DNA of 64,000 nt from PALSA-693 sp963781155 (GCA_963781155.1 CAWAEC010000006.1:682001-746000); one strand, 5' to 3'. Shown: positions 8,631-20,797, counted from the stretch's first letter. Translations and numbers: made by a program. Notes: generated by a model not told the origin, from the sequence alone.

Positions 8631-8898
8631 TCCAGGAAGGCTAGCGAGAGGAGGCCTATGCGGCGGCCCGTCTGCCCGTTCGGACCACTCGGCGTTCCCG
8701 CTGGGTGAGCCCCCGTCAACGGCTCAGCCGGCCGTCCTTGTCAGCGGGCATCATCAGGTGTACCGTCTGAGTTGACACGGAACGCGTACCCGCGCCGTGT
8801 TGGACTCTGCCGGTAACGCCGGCACTCTCCCGGGCGCGTTGCTCCGGACCCTGGTAGCGCAGCAAGCGAATGCGTTCACCGATCAGGGAGGCCGCCGC
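8631..8898. promoter_or_regulatory. Upstream region of STAS gene with inverted repeat
   Basis: At about 8776-8801 the arms ACACGG and CCGTGT flank 14 bases, and TTGACA (8773-8778) overlaps the left arm as a possible -35 box. This could be a promoter/operator for the anti-sigma antagonist gene at 8899. No regulator is assigned. Confidence 0.3.
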
Positions 8899-9279
8899 AT
8901 GGCGCTCACGATGCTTCCCCCATCTACGGACACCGTGCAGCGCGGCGTCCGATGTGCGGTCACGTCCCCGGTCGTGCATGCAGAAGGGACGCACACCGTT
9001 GTCACCCTACGCGGCGAAGCGGACGTGTCCACCAGGCCCGCCCTGGCCGACGTGTTGTCCCGGGTGATCGCCCACGGGGCCGGGGATGTTGTCATCGATC
9101 TCGCCCCGGTGACGTTCATCGACACTGCCACCGTCCGCGCCTTGGCCACCGGTCAGCAGCTACTGGATCGCACCGGACGGGCGCTGACCTTCCGGTCGCC
9201 GTCGAGGCTGGCCGTCCGGGTGCTCGACCTGTTCGGGCTCACCGATCAGATCGAGACCCGCCCAGTTCCACAATCTTGA
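8899..9279 (+). CDS. STAS-domain anti-sigma factor antagonist
   Basis: A 126-residue single-domain protein from ATG 8899, with AGGGAGG at a good distance upstream. It has the STAS pattern HTVVTLRGEADVSTRPALADVL, then DVVIDLAPVTFIDTATVRAL. The usual phosphorylated serine in the DSS/DSG stretch is replaced by DTA, so phosphorylation, if any, would be on threonine. Such proteins bind anti-sigma kinases of the RsbW type in partner switching. No kinase or sigma-B-type gene is adjacent; the sigma factor at 6714 is not of the partner-switching class, so the partner is unknown. Confidence 0.85.
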   Translation: MALTMLPPSTDTVQRGVRCAVTSPVVHAEGTHTVVTLRGEADVSTRPALADVLSRVIAHGAGDVVIDLAPVTFIDTATVRALATGQQLLDRTGRALTFRSPSRLAVRVLDLFGLTDQIETRPVPQS

Positions 9280-9755
9280 AGGGCGGAGAGCGACAGATCC
9301 AGGGGGCAGAGCCAGCGGAGACTGTCGATGAGCTTGAGGGGCCAATGCACACGCGTGCATTTGCCACTCCGTTGTTCGTGGTCTGATCCGAGGGGAGGGA
9401 CTCGGTAGTCCGTTACCGGATCTGGAGCAACGATGACCCTGCCGACTGGGCCCGCCACAGCTCAACCGGAACTGTTGATCACCCTGGTACCAGCGGCGGT
9501 GGTGCGCTCCGAACCCGAGCCAGTCGTAAAGGACCGACCGGCACCGGTTGCCCTTGACCGGGCGAAGGTGCAGACTGGCAGCTGCTGCGTGTCGCGCCAG
9601 CCGATTGGCGCTCGCTCTAGACCCCGTTTGCGGCGTCCTCCCTTGCCGGGTGCCGGGCCGGCCGGCCGCGTCGACCAGCAGTGGCCTAAAGTGTTCCTCC
9701 ACCGGTAGGCGGTGAGGTGATCCACCTCTATCTCGCGGTCAGCGGAGCTCCTCGG
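9280..9755. other. Intergenic stretch, no supported gene
   Basis: Both strands have open frames of 70-180 codons but none shows a recognisable motif or start site. I see no repeat or RNA gene in it. Confidence 0.45.
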
Positions 9756-9953
9756 TCAGCCGGTCTGGGTGTACCGCTCGAAACTGTCCGGGTCGGGCGG
9801 GACGAGCGCCTTGCCCCCGGCGACGGAAAGGCCGACGACTTCGCGGCCGCCGTCGTCGCCCTCGGTGAGAGCCCAGACGACAATGGGGTACGTGCCCTGC
9901 GTGGTCTCCATCTTGGCGCCGTGCAGAGCGGGCACGATCTGCAGAATCTTCAT
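9756..9953 (-). CDS. Small conserved-looking protein of unknown function
   Basis: From ATG 9953 the minus strand encodes 65 residues: MKILQIVPALHGAKMETT at the start, YPIVVWALTEGDDGGREVVGL in the middle, and a short acidic-aromatic tail ending ERYTQTG. The pattern of a beta-rich small domain with WALxE...VVGL resembles short actinobacterial hypothetical proteins as I recall them. The frame stays open upstream to 10055 but that part looks non-coding. The ribosome site GGTGG is weak. Confidence 0.55.
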   Translation of the reverse strand: MKILQIVPALHGAKMETTQGTYPIVVWALTEGDDGGREVVGLSVAGGKALVPPDPDSFERYTQTG

Positions 9954-10254
9954 CGCCACCACGGTAAGCGCCGCGGGCCGTGGCAGTGATGGTAGACGGG
10001 CACGGCCCGATGTCGGGCTGTGTCCGCTCACGACTGCGCCGTGCCGAGTGCTCACGAACCATGCCCGTGTGGCCCGATCGCGTCAGCGCTTGGTTTTGCA
10101 CTGGCCTGTCGCGTGCCCTCCGACCAGACCGGTTCCCGGTCTGGGGCAGGCGGCCAGTTCCCGGTCTGAGCCGGCTGCCGGTTTGCCCCGGGTGACACCG
10201 ACCCGAGCACCGGGCCTGATGGGACACGCCGCTTCCTCTAGGACCTTCCCGTCG
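9954..10254. other. Intergenic stretch with short repeats
   Basis: At 10120-10185 the phrase CCGGTTCCCGGTCTG / CCAGTTCCCGGTCTG occurs twice in tandem, followed by CCGGCTGCCGGTTTG. No gene is supported. Confidence 0.3.
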
Positions 10255-10672
10255 GTCACAGCGGTTCACGCCGAAGCGGGCAAGCCGACGGGTATTGTCG
10301 CCCTCGGGCGGGGCGCCGGCGAGGACGATGGCGCGCAGCTGCTCGTGGCCCCGCCACACGTCTTCACGCTCCCGCCGCCGCCCTCGGTCGCCCGCCAGTT
10401 TGGATGCCGGCAAGCGTTGGACGGTAGACGATTCAACTGGTCCCGAAAGCGCTGCTCGACCTGGCGTACCAGGTCGCCGTCTGACACCGAAGCGTCCTCG
10501 GCCCTGGCCCGGCGCACGAACTCGACCACCTCGACGGAGGCCTTCAGCACCCTTTGCGTCCCCGCTCGCCCAGAGTGAGCCCGGCGATGTCCCGAGCTTG
10601 GAAGGCCAGCCGCAGCCTGGTGAACGTCTGTCGGCTCACCCCGAAGCTCCGGCAGGCCTCCGACACGGTCAT
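10255..10672 (-). pseudogene. Helix-turn-helix transposase-like gene, frameshifted
   Basis: ATG 10672 begins MTVSEACRSFGVSRQTFTRL, a clear helix-turn-helix of the insertion-sequence type, continuing QARDIAGLTLGERGRKG. A shift then gives KASVEVVEFVRRARAEDAS and DGDLVRQVEQRF, and another gives STVQRLPASK and EQLRAIVLAGAPPEGDNTRR. The pieces follow each other on one strand in three frames, so this is a decayed or mis-sequenced gene. The exact IS family is not certain. Confidence 0.5.
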
Positions 10673-11097
10673 CTCGGCCTGGGCTCAGGCTGGCAGCATC
10701 ACCTAGCCGACCTGGAGGCGGTCAACGGCGTCGAAGAGCTCCGGGGGGTGCGGAACGGCTCGGCGGCCACGGCGCCGCCCGGTCATGGAGGGCTCCCTGC
10801 GCCCGCCGCGCTTGACGCTTCTCTGCGCTGGCCATGTCCGTGACGGTAACCACCCCGCCTCGTATGTCACGCCTTGCCCGTCGCTCACGTCCCCTCCACC
10901 GTCTGCGTACTCCGTGACGGGCCGGAGTTTCTGACCGCTCCCGGGCGGATCGGCCCGTCTCATCTCGGACGCGACTAGCGACGTGACCGCCCGCCAGGCG
11001 CGACCGCCGCCGGGACTATCGGGGTCCGGTCCCTGTTGGGGCGCGGTCTTGGCGTTTGTGAAGCTGAGGTAGCGGTTGATCGACGTCAGGTGCTCGC
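10673..11097. other. Intergenic stretch, no supported gene
   Basis: A minus-strand frame ending VPHPPELFDAVDRLQVG at about 10703 may be a further piece of the decayed HTH gene. Nothing else is recognised. Confidence 0.3.
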
Positions 11098-11325
11098 TCA
11101 GCGGCCGGGCCGGGCGGGAACGTCCTCGGACCAGCATTGGTGGTGGGCCATGTCCAGGCAGAGCCAGCCGAGCTGGCGGCGCAGGTTGTTGATGGCCCCG
11201 AGCAGCTCGTTGGCCCGCTCGGGGTTGGTGCGGCGTCGGAGGCGCCCTTCGTCGTCGAACAGAAGGCGCTCCAGATGGTTCACCTGCGCGATGGCAGCAA
11301 CCTTGTCGGACCCGGACAGCACCAT
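11098..11325 (-). CDS. Small helical protein of unknown function
   Basis: From ATG 11325 the minus strand encodes 75 residues with heptad-like helices (VAAIAQVNHLERLLFDDEG, then RANELLGAINNLRRQLGWL) and a histidine-rich end DMAHHQCW. The composition is typical of a real short alpha-helical protein. The frame is open further upstream to 11511, but that part is proline-rich and unlike protein. Function unknown. Confidence 0.5.
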   Translation of the reverse strand: MVLSGSDKVAAIAQVNHLERLLFDDEGRLRRRTNPERANELLGAINNLRRQLGWLCLDMAHHQCWSEDVPARPGR

Positions 11326-11863
11326 CGGGGACCGGACCACACCTGTCGAGGTGTTCTCGGTCGGAAATGGCGGTCTTGCACCCGGCGGGGCTGGCATCGC
11401 GGTAGCGAGTCTATTTGGGGCGTATGCATACAACGCGGCGGGCGAGAAGGGCCGTGACCGGGGATCTCCGAAATGTGAGCTGGCCACACGGAGGCCGTCC
11501 GCCAGGACCACTGCTGGAGCGCGCCGGTGACACCCTGCGCCGACCGAGGACCTGAGCCTCGCACGGCGCCGACTGGTGGGGCCTGTCGCTCGGTGGTTTC
11601 ATCACCGAGGAGATCCGCCGCGTTTCTTGAATCATGTCGTGGTAGCTCTGGGACACCGCCAACGGGCCCGATCATCCGTCCGATCTGCGGCGTTGCCGGC
11701 AGCGCCGGCCAGCAGCACCATGGCGTCCCTGCCGGCTACGGAGCGGACGTTGGGGATGATCCAGGAGAGCGCGGGCGGAGTGCGCCCTCCACTGGCGGCA
11801 CGCGGCGGTGCATCCGCTGATGAGGTGGAGGACGGGCCTGACCCTCGGTTGTAGCCTCCGCCC
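11326..11863. other. Intergenic stretch, no supported gene
   Basis: No domain, repeat or RNA gene recognised on either strand. Confidence 0.4.
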
Positions 11864-12985
11864 ATGCGGATCCTGTTCGTTCCGACTTATACCAATGGCA
11901 GCGTCAGGGGCGAAGTCGATGCTGCCAGCGACGCGGTGGGCTACGGGATCACCGCCGCCGCGGTGTTGGTCGAACAGTTGGGTGTTCTGGGGCATGCCGT
12001 CGACACCATCAGCATCGTTTCACGGGATCGGCAGCGGTGGTACGCCGAGTGCCTGGAGACGATCGCGAGCCGCCTTCGTTGGGGGCGCTACGACGTCATC
12101 TTCTGCTTCCACTCGTTCTGGCCTTTCGCGTCCGAGGTTCGAAGGATCGTTGACGACGCCCGCCGGTCCGTCCCGATAGTCGCCTATAACCATGGGAGCC
12201 ACTGGGACCCCACCGACGCATTCCGCCAGGAGCGCTACCCGGCGCTGCGGTGGGCCGATCTGGGCAACCTTCTGGCCGTTGATGCGGTGCTGCTGGTCAG
12301 CGACTACATGCGGGCGACGTTGCTGCGCGAGGTCGGTGGCGCCAGCGCGGAGGCAGCCGCCCAGCTCGCCGCCAGGCTGTGGGTGGTGGGCCTACCCATC
12401 GACACCGGGTTGTTGGACGCCTGCCTGACGGAGAAGGAGCAAGCCCCCACGGTTGTTTTCAACCATTCCTTCTCGGAGGGTAAGCGGCCCGGGGCCTTCC
12501 TCGATGTGGCGGAGGAAGTCCTCGAACGTCGGCCGGCGCGTATCGTAATTACCCGTGGGGCACCGGTGAACTCGCCCCATCGTGGCCGCCTGTCCCGGCT
12601 GGCTAAACGGTTCGGCTCCCGCGTCACCGTCGGCGAGACTCTGGCCATACCCGACTACTTCCGGGCCCTGTGGGGCTCGCACGTGCAGGTGAGCACCGCC
12701 ACTCATGAGAGCCTGGGGATCGCCACCCTGGAGGCGATGTACGCCCGCAACTACTGTCTGCTACCCGACCTGGGGGCCTACCCCGAGGTGGTGGGACCGG
12801 TTCGAGAAGCGCTCTACGATCCGAGGGAAGAGCGCCTCGCCGATCGAATCGTGGGGGCGATAGACGATCCGGAGGGGCGTGTCGCCGTGGCCGATCGGCT
12901 TGCGGAGCGGGCCGGCCGCTACCGCCCAGACGTCATCGGGCGGGAGGTGGAGAAGGTCCTTCAGTCGGTGTGCCTCGGCCCGTGA
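11864..12985 (+). CDS. GT-B glycosyltransferase (family 4-like)
   Basis: A 373-residue protein starting MRILFVPTYTNGSVRGE at ATG 11864. The N-terminal half has a Rossmann-like donor/acceptor domain; from about residue 195 a second domain begins with PTVVFNHSFSEGKRP, and the catalytic-type EX7E stretch ESLGIATLEAM lies near residue 285. Members transfer sugars from nucleotide donors to lipids, proteins or other sugars. The layout with NHSFSEGKRP recalls the NHRWExDK region of tRNA-queuosine mannosyltransferase-like enzymes, but substrate cannot be assigned. The next gene on the strand, a broken FkbM methyltransferase, is common in glycan clusters. Confidence 0.8.
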   Translation: MRILFVPTYTNGSVRGEVDAASDAVGYGITAAAVLVEQLGVLGHAVDTISIVSRDRQRWYAECLETIASRLRWGRYDVIFCFHSFWPFASEVRRIVDDARRSVPIVAYNHGSHWDPTDAFRQERYPALRWADLGNLLAVDAVLLVSDYMRATLLREVGGASAEAAAQLAARLWVVGLPIDTGLLDACLTEKEQAPTVVFNHSFSEGKRPGAFLDVAEEVLERRPARIVITRGAPVNSPHRGRLSRLAKRFGSRVTVGETLAIPDYFRALWGSHVQVSTATHESLGIATLEAMYARNYCLLPDLGAYPEVVGPVREALYDPREERLADRIVGAIDDPEGRVAVADRLAERAGRYRPDVIGREVEKVLQSVCLGP

Positions 12986-13353
12986 TCCTCGCCGTTACAC
13001 GGGCCCCCGGAAAGCTCGAACAGGTATGGGCACCGTTCACTACCGGTCTGGCTTCGTTCCCCCCGCCCATACGCCTCGACAGGAGGGCCACCGGCCTCTC
13101 CGACCCCGTCCCGTTCCGTCAGATCACCGGCGAGGTCGGTCCCGGTGCCCAGCCGTATCCGCCTGACGGGTGGGGGGCCAAGCCCGATCTGGGCCCCGGG
13201 GCCGACCCGATGCGGCACCTCTACGACCGTGCCGATGTCGTCGGGGGGCTCGGGTGTTGGGGGCGAGCCAGCGCTAGCGGCACCCCCGACTCGACGCGCG
13301 GCGGCCTGGTGCGGTGAAGGGGGTGCCGCCTGGAGCGGTGCGGGAGCCGACAC
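12986..13353. other. Intergenic stretch, no supported gene
   Basis: 368 bases between the glycosyltransferase and the FkbM gene; no gene or clear hairpin seen. Confidence 0.4.
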
Positions 13354-14387
13354 ATGAGCCGTGATCCGTTCGTGTCGTATGCGCAGAACCGGGAGGATGT
13401 GGTGCTGGCCCGGGCCCTACGCCCCGACGACCGGCGGGGCTTCTGGGTGGACGTCGGTGCCGGTGATCCCGTATTGGATTCGGTCACTGCGGCGTTCGCG
13501 GAGCGGGGATGGCGGGGCGTGAACGTGGAACCGCTCCCCCGCGAACACCAGCGGCTGTGCGCGGCACGGCCGGCTGACACGAATCTGCGGGTGGCGCTCG
13601 GGGCCAGGGCCGGGCTGGGGGAGCTGTTCGTGGAGCCGACCGAAAAGCCGCACGGGGCCGGACCCCGATGCTCCCATCGACCGGGGCGCCTCCACCATGG
13701 TGGCCGAGCTGGCGGCGCGCTACCGGGCCGACGGCCAGGAGTTCACTCCGATCGAGGTGCCCATCTCGACGCTGGCGCAGGTCGTGGCCGACCACGTTCG
13801 GGGACCCGTCGACTTCCTCAAGGTGGACGTCGAGGGTTTCGAGGCAGAGGTGCTGGCCGGGGCCGACTGGTCCAGGTTCCGGCCCCGGGTCGTGGTCATG
13901 GAAGCCACCGTGCCAAAGTCCGACGAACCGGCCCACCAGGCCTGGGAGCCGATGCTCGTCGAAGCCGGTTACCGGTTCGCCATGTTCGACGGCCTGAATC
14001 GCTTCTATGCGCACGCTGACGAGCCGGCGCTGCTGTCAGACGCTCGCCATCCCCGCCAACGTGTTCGACGATTTCGTCCCCTACGCCTGGGCGCACCAGG
14101 TCGACCAGGCACAACAATGGGCGCACCGCCTGGAGGACGCGCTCACCCAGGCGCAACAAGAACTCGACCAGCTTCACGAGGATGTGACCCGCGCCCGCGC
14201 AACCGCCCGCTACCACCACGACCAGGCTGCCATCGCCGCCGACAGTACCGCCCGAGCGCTAGCAGAGGCTCACCGGGTTCGCACAGAACTGGACGCGCTG
14301 AAGGCCACCCGCACCGTCAAGTGCACCGCGTCGCTGCGAAATGTCTACGCCACCGTACGTCGCGTGTTCAGCGATCTCGCACAGTGA
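13354..14387 (+). pseudogene. FkbM-family methyltransferase, two frameshifts
   Basis: From ATG 13354 the frame reads DPFVSYAQNREDVVLARAL, WVDVGAGDPVLDSVTAAF and VNVEPLPREHQRL, the SAM-binding part of FkbM enzymes. Near 13660 the sequence changes frame and continues FTPIEVPISTLAQVVADHV, FLKVDVEGFEAEVLAGADW and FAMFDGLNRFYAHADEP. Near 14030 it shifts again to ALAIPANVFDDFVPYAWAHQV and a coiled-coil tail (QAQQELDQLHEDVTRARAT) ending at 14387. All parts are present and in order, so two indels would restore a protein of about 340 residues. It would methylate a sugar or similar hydroxyl. Confidence 0.8.
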
Positions 14388-15009
14388 GACCGGCTGCGGC
14401 CGAAGGGGAGCACAACAGACGGAACCCGGCAGCTGAACCTCCGCTGGCTGGGCTCGCACTGTGAAGGTATACCCGCTGCGGTCGCGTTCCCCGCAACTGC
14501 CAGCGTTCGCCTGTTCTCGAAGGAGACCACGTGACGTCGTTGCGAAAAGCGGAATCGCCTTTGAGATCGTCAGGGGCAAGGAATCCACAACCACGCGTCG
14601 CGTGGATGCCGCTCTGCGACACCGACCCTGGGGTGCTAGGCGTCGATCGCACCCCGTGATCACAGGGTTCGCGGTCGGCGCCGGGTAGACATCTCCCGAA
14701 TCGATCTTTACGTCAGGAGAGCCTCGTGTCGTGATCGTTCCTCTGCCTCGCGTTCGAAGTGAAGATGCTCGCTTCCAGCCCCGGGAGTCCAATCAGATCA
14801 AGATCTTGGTGTTGTCCCACGTAATGCCGAGATTCTCCGCAATCGACATCCCGGGTCGAATGCCGGACCCAACGACCGGGCATGGTTGTCCTTGCTCGAG
14901 CCGGGATCCGGCCATCCGCGCCCGATCGGCACTCCCCGGGTCGCCCGGATTGTGGGCAAACCCGCCGTGGTGGCGTCCCAGGAACCGTGTAAATGACGAC
15001 GAACGCAGG
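14388..15009. other. Intergenic stretch, no supported gene
   Basis: No domain or RNA gene recognised on either strand. Confidence 0.4.
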
Positions 15010-15290
15010 CTCCTGGTCGATGATGTGACGCGGCGGTTGTGACGGTTGTGTCGGTGCTGGTTGTGACCTCCTCGATGGTGGGTGGTCCGAACGGCTGGCG
15101 GCGCAACTCCTGTAGCTGAGGGACGGCGGCGGTGGTCATGACCACGCCCCGCCAGCCCCGGCTGGCTCGGTCGAGCACTGCCCACACCACACCGACGCAG
15201 GTCCGTTCGCCGGGGAGCCGTCCGATCACCTTGGCCCGCCGGCGGGTCTCGCCGAAGGTTTGCTCGATCATGAAGTGGAGTGGCGCATCC
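15010..15290 (-). pseudogene. IS256-family transposase, C-terminal remnant
   Basis: The minus strand reads LHFMIEQTFGETRRRAKVIG, then RLPGERTCVGVVWAVLDRAS and RGWRGVVMTTAAVPQLQELRR, the conserved C-terminus of IS256 transposases. Upstream sequence does not continue the family, so only about 90 of about 400 residues survive. It is a scar of a former insertion. Confidence 0.7.
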
Positions 15291-16236
15291 TGCTTCGTCG
15301 CGAGGTAGGTCGACGGCGTACGACAGCGGGCAGGGCTATTCAGACGTGGGCACAAGTCACCAGAAGAGCGCGGCCAAAACTGGCCGACCCGGTGACCAGA
15401 TCGAAATGCCACCAACACTCGGCCGGGTTCGCCGAGTCGAACCTATTAAGGAGCTAAACCCTCATTCCCGAAGCCGAGCCGGACGGACTCGGACGCAAGA
15501 ATTCGAAGTCAGCCAGCTTCAGCGAACCTTCCGAGGAGCAGCTACCTCTGCGATCGGGTACGGGTAGTACCGACCCGCTGCTTCACTCACGTCTGATATC
15601 TCATGGTCAGGCGGCCAAGGCGGCGCGCCTGGCCGTGTCGACTCGACGCTGGGACAATCTTTGTGACATTCGGTCCCTCGCCCGTCTGCGCCGCCTCGGA
15701 TGTGGGTGGTGCGGGAACCGTCTCGTTCGGTACGCCATAGTCGGGGCCCGAGGCGAGAGGTTGCGCTCCCGCCAGACAAATAACCCCCGCACCCGCTGCA
15801 CCTGATCGTTGGACGATTCAGACAGTGCCCACTAGAAACTCCCGTTTCGGCGAGGATCGTTAACCTAAGGCTGCAGTCTGGGTTCCGTCGGAACCTGCCA
15901 TCTCCGCCCAGTGCAATGGCGCCCCAATAACTCAAAGTGAGCTACTTGGATTCGACAGGAAGTGCCAGCAAGTGCTAGACTCAAATATTAGAGAGGAGGG
16001 CGATGTGAATACACAGAGCTCATCCGTTGAGGTTGGCCCGCCTGGCTGAGTTGGACCTTGGAGGTGATCACGTCAGGTGATTTCCGCTGGGGTCTTACCT
16101 CGAACGTCATCAGTACCAGTTCGTCGACTAGAACCGGCCCAATGTCCGGGCTGCGCTGCGGTGCAGGCCTGAGACGAGGCGGTCCCACCCGTGCGAGCGG
16201 AACCGGGACGATGACAGGCCATAAAGAAGCATTAAC
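15291..16236. other. Gene-poor stretch with a possible small transcript
   Basis: No domain is recognised. Near its end, GAGAGGAGGG at 15991-16000 is an excellent ribosome site placed before GTG 16005, which opens a 14-codon frame ending at 16049. A further frame, open to 16255, starts near GTG 16064 after GGAGG. The unit ends in the strong terminator at 16237-16272. Confidence 0.35.
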
Positions 16237-16272
16237 GACAAAAAGGCGACCCTAGGAGGTCGTCTTTTTGTC
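16237..16272. terminator. Strong bidirectional terminator hairpin
   Basis: The arms GACAAAAAGGCGACC and GGTCGTCTTTTTGTC (15 pairs, one G-T) enclose a six-base loop. A-run and T-run flanks let it work in both directions. No convincing gene lies on either side. Confidence 0.8.
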
Positions 16273-16325
16273 TGTCAAAGGCTCAAATTGCAGCGAGAGA
16301 GATGAGGCGCTGCTTTCCCCCGAAC

Positions 16326-16478
16326 TCACCCCGGACATTGACGGAATCTGGGCGCGTCGTCGACTTCGGCCTCTTCATGGTGGCGCTGACCGCGACCACG
16401 CTCTACCTCCACCCGGGCCGGCCCCCAACGGAACACGATGCCCTGCTCGTATTGGCGGATGACGCGGAACCCGAACAT
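16326..16478 (-). pseudogene. Slipin/band-7 (SPFH) protein, N-terminal fragment
   Basis: ATG 16478 on the minus strand begins MFGFRVIRQYEQGIVFRWG, the conserved opening of slipin-type SPFH membrane proteins. After about 30 residues the similarity ends and the frame stops at 16326. The rest of the gene, normally about 250 residues, is absent. Confidence 0.5.
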
Positions 16479-17551
16479 AGCGGGCTTCGTTCCTGCGGCG
16501 CGCCGTACGCGCCAGCAATATCTCCTTTCAGGCCGTCTCGGCGACTGCCCGGTGAGGGGGGGTTTCGGGGGACAGGTGGCCCGCTGGCGGGGTGGTGGTT
16601 GGACCGGCTGCGGTCCAGGCGCCGGGGAATCCTCCCGGGGCGGGGTCGGGTCCGCCCCAGTAGGTGTGGTGGTCCGGTAGACGAATCCGGGCCCTGGGGG
16701 TGCGAGACCGGGCCCATTCGACGGCGACGGCGGCGCTGGGCGCGTTGGTGTGCTCAACGAGGTGATCGTCGGCCGGCCCGACCAGCCAATAGCAGTGATA
16801 GCAGTCACGGGGCGTCGTAGACGAGCCAGGCGGTGCCTTGCCCAACCCAGGGCGGCTGGGCGTTGTGTCCGGTGGGTGCCGAAGCGGCCTCGGGGAGCAT
16901 TGAGGTGGGATCGCTTTGGTGCATGTCCGTCGCCTTCTTTCGGCCCTGTAGGGCAACGTTGGCGACGACCGAACGGCCTTGGGGTTTCTTACGCCGGAAG
17001 CATCGACGTTCGTCCGCGACCGGCACGCCGTGCCCAGCCAGGGTTCCCGGCGTCGCCGGAGCGGCTCATCTTGGCGATTCGCCAGCCACGAACGGCACAG
17101 AGTATCCGCCTCTTGGCCGGCGTTGGAGGCGGGCCGAGGGGTGGGGCAGCGGCGAACATTATGTGACGCCTGGGTCCATTCGACTTCCGACGGGTAGGCG
17201 ATCAGAACACCGTCTATCGGTGCCGTAACGGTCGACCCGTCCGATCGACGGTGGGCCCGGGAGGCCTCGTCCCCGGCGGCGCGCCCTGCCCTGACATCCT
17301 GACGGCGCCGCGGCCTTCGGGCCGGAGGCGCCGGCCCTGGTGCCGACGCGGTTCTGGCGGCGCCTGCGCGGGCGCGGTGAAGCCTGCGCGTGTCGTTCCG
17401 CCCGACCATGTGGGTGCTATTGGGCGTCATCCGTTCTGACCGCCCGATCAGCCAGAAACGATGTTCGTTCTGATCAGCAGATCAAGGTCGCTTCAGACAC
17501 CGACGCACCTGTGCGTGCCGAATACCTCATCCGAGCACGTTGGCCTGCACG
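16479..17551. other. Gene-poor stretch with possible minus-strand fragments
   Basis: Minus-strand pieces look protein-like: CYWLVGPADDHLVEHTNAPS with AVEWARSRTPRARIRLPD (about 16640-16810), PPWVGQGTAWLVYDAP (ends 16805), and VTAPIDGVLIAYPSEVEW (about 17170-17235). None has a convincing start and they lie in different frames, so I do not call genes. Confidence 0.3.
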
Positions 17552-17563
17552 TTTGCTAGCAAA
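17552..17563. promoter_or_regulatory. Perfect palindrome upstream of clpC
   Basis: TTTGCTAGCAAA is a perfect 12-base palindrome 146 bases before the clpC start. In actinobacteria clp genes are activated by ClgR through short inverted repeats; this could be such a site, but the match to a ClgR box is inferred from position and form only. Confidence 0.35.
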
Positions 17564-17683
17564 TCAGCCCGCTCCTGGTACGAATCCCCGAGACCCGGTC
17601 GAGCAGCTGCGTCTGTCGTCACAGCGGCGACCTCTAAATAACCCATTCCGCATGGCGCTCCTAAGAAATAGGGGAGCCGCGGG

Positions 17684-17708
17684 TACACTTCGTGCACGGA
17701 GGACGAGC
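17684..17708 (+). promoter_or_regulatory. Putative clpC -10 box and ribosome site
   Basis: TACACT at 17684-17689 is a good -10 hexamer, giving a leader of about a dozen bases before the ATG. GGAGGA at 17699-17704 is the ribosome site. No good -35 box is seen, which fits an activator-dependent promoter. Confidence 0.45.
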
Positions 17709-20216
<2,508 letters not shown>

Positions 20217-20228
20217 CCCAGCCCTGCG

Positions 20229-20243
20229 GGGGACACGGTCCCC
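20229..20243 (+). terminator. Hairpin after clpC
   Basis: GGGGAC and GTCCCC flank the three-base loop ACG directly after the clpC stop. There is no T-run, so it may be a weak terminator or a transcript-stabilising hairpin. Confidence 0.45.
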
Positions 20244-20249
20244 TACATT

Positions 20250-20415
20250 GGGGCACTGTTGCATTAAGCCAGCGCGGGCGGCTGAACCGGTCTGACGAGG
20301 CGTCGAATATGTCTCGAGGCCGGGTGTAACGAACACCGGTACGCCTTTTGTCCGCACCAAAAGTGGCGTCGGACCCGTTGCTGCAGTCCCATTTGCTCCC
20401 ACGCAACAGTGCCCC
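20250..20415. mobile_element. Short element with 13-bp terminal inverted repeats (MITE-like)
   Basis: GGGGCACTGTTGC at 20250-20262 and its exact reverse complement at 20403-20415 bound 166 bases with no open frame of note. The core GGCACTGTTGCA matches the terminal repeat of IS6/IS26-type elements, so this looks like an internally deleted, non-autonomous derivative. No target duplication is evident. It abuts a fragment of an integrase gene on the right. A single matching end (GCAACAGTGCCC) also occurs at 33244-33255. Confidence 0.55.
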
Positions 20416-20522
20416 ATACCCCCCGTCGGCTCGAGATACAGATCGACGATCCGATGACCCAGGAAGTAACGAATCTCACCAGACGGGGCGGCGGAGAGGA
20501 CAAGGGTCGGGAAGATGGTCAT
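20416..20522 (-). pseudogene. Possible integrase N-terminal fragment
   Basis: From ATG 20522 the minus strand reads MTIFPTLVLSAAPSGEIRYF, then LGHRIVDLYLEPTGG, which resembles the first part of some actinobacterial tyrosine recombinases. It ends at the boundary of the inverted-repeat element. The match is short, so confidence is low. Confidence 0.3.
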
Positions 20523-20621
20523 CCCCGCACGCTGACAGCCCCGGATGAGATACACGCGGATGCACGATGGATCACACGTGTATTAGATTCTCCTGCCGCC
20601 GCGCTGCACCGCGATTGGTGA

Positions 20622-20797
20622 GAATCTGGTGGCGGGTCTGGCAGTGCTCGGTTCGCCTTGGTGCTGGTAGCCCGAGTGTTAGATTGATGCCAGGGGCCTT
20701 CCCGGCACCGCGAATTGTTGCTTTGAGCACGTCTTACAGCCTCGAAGATCGGTTGGCCCCGCCAGATCCTTTCCATCGTGTGAGGAAGGGGGTTGTA
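20622..20797 (+). ncRNA. Candidate IS110 bridge RNA region, copy 2
   Basis: Same position and length as in copy 1, with the shared block GGGGCCTTCCCGGCACCGCG at 20693-20712. Differences between copies cluster in short windows (for example around 20640-20660 and 20720-20735), as expected if guide loops vary while the scaffold is kept. This is an inference from two sequences. Confidence 0.45.

Noticed and set aside
17340..17708. N-terminal extension of ClpC by 123 residues
   Set aside because: Not ClpC-like, and the ATG at 17709 has a ribosome site and the standard family start.
20250..20415. Attenuator or riboswitch between clpC and IS110
   Set aside because: The long inverted ends match insertion-sequence termini better than an RNA switch, and no gene follows that would be controlled.
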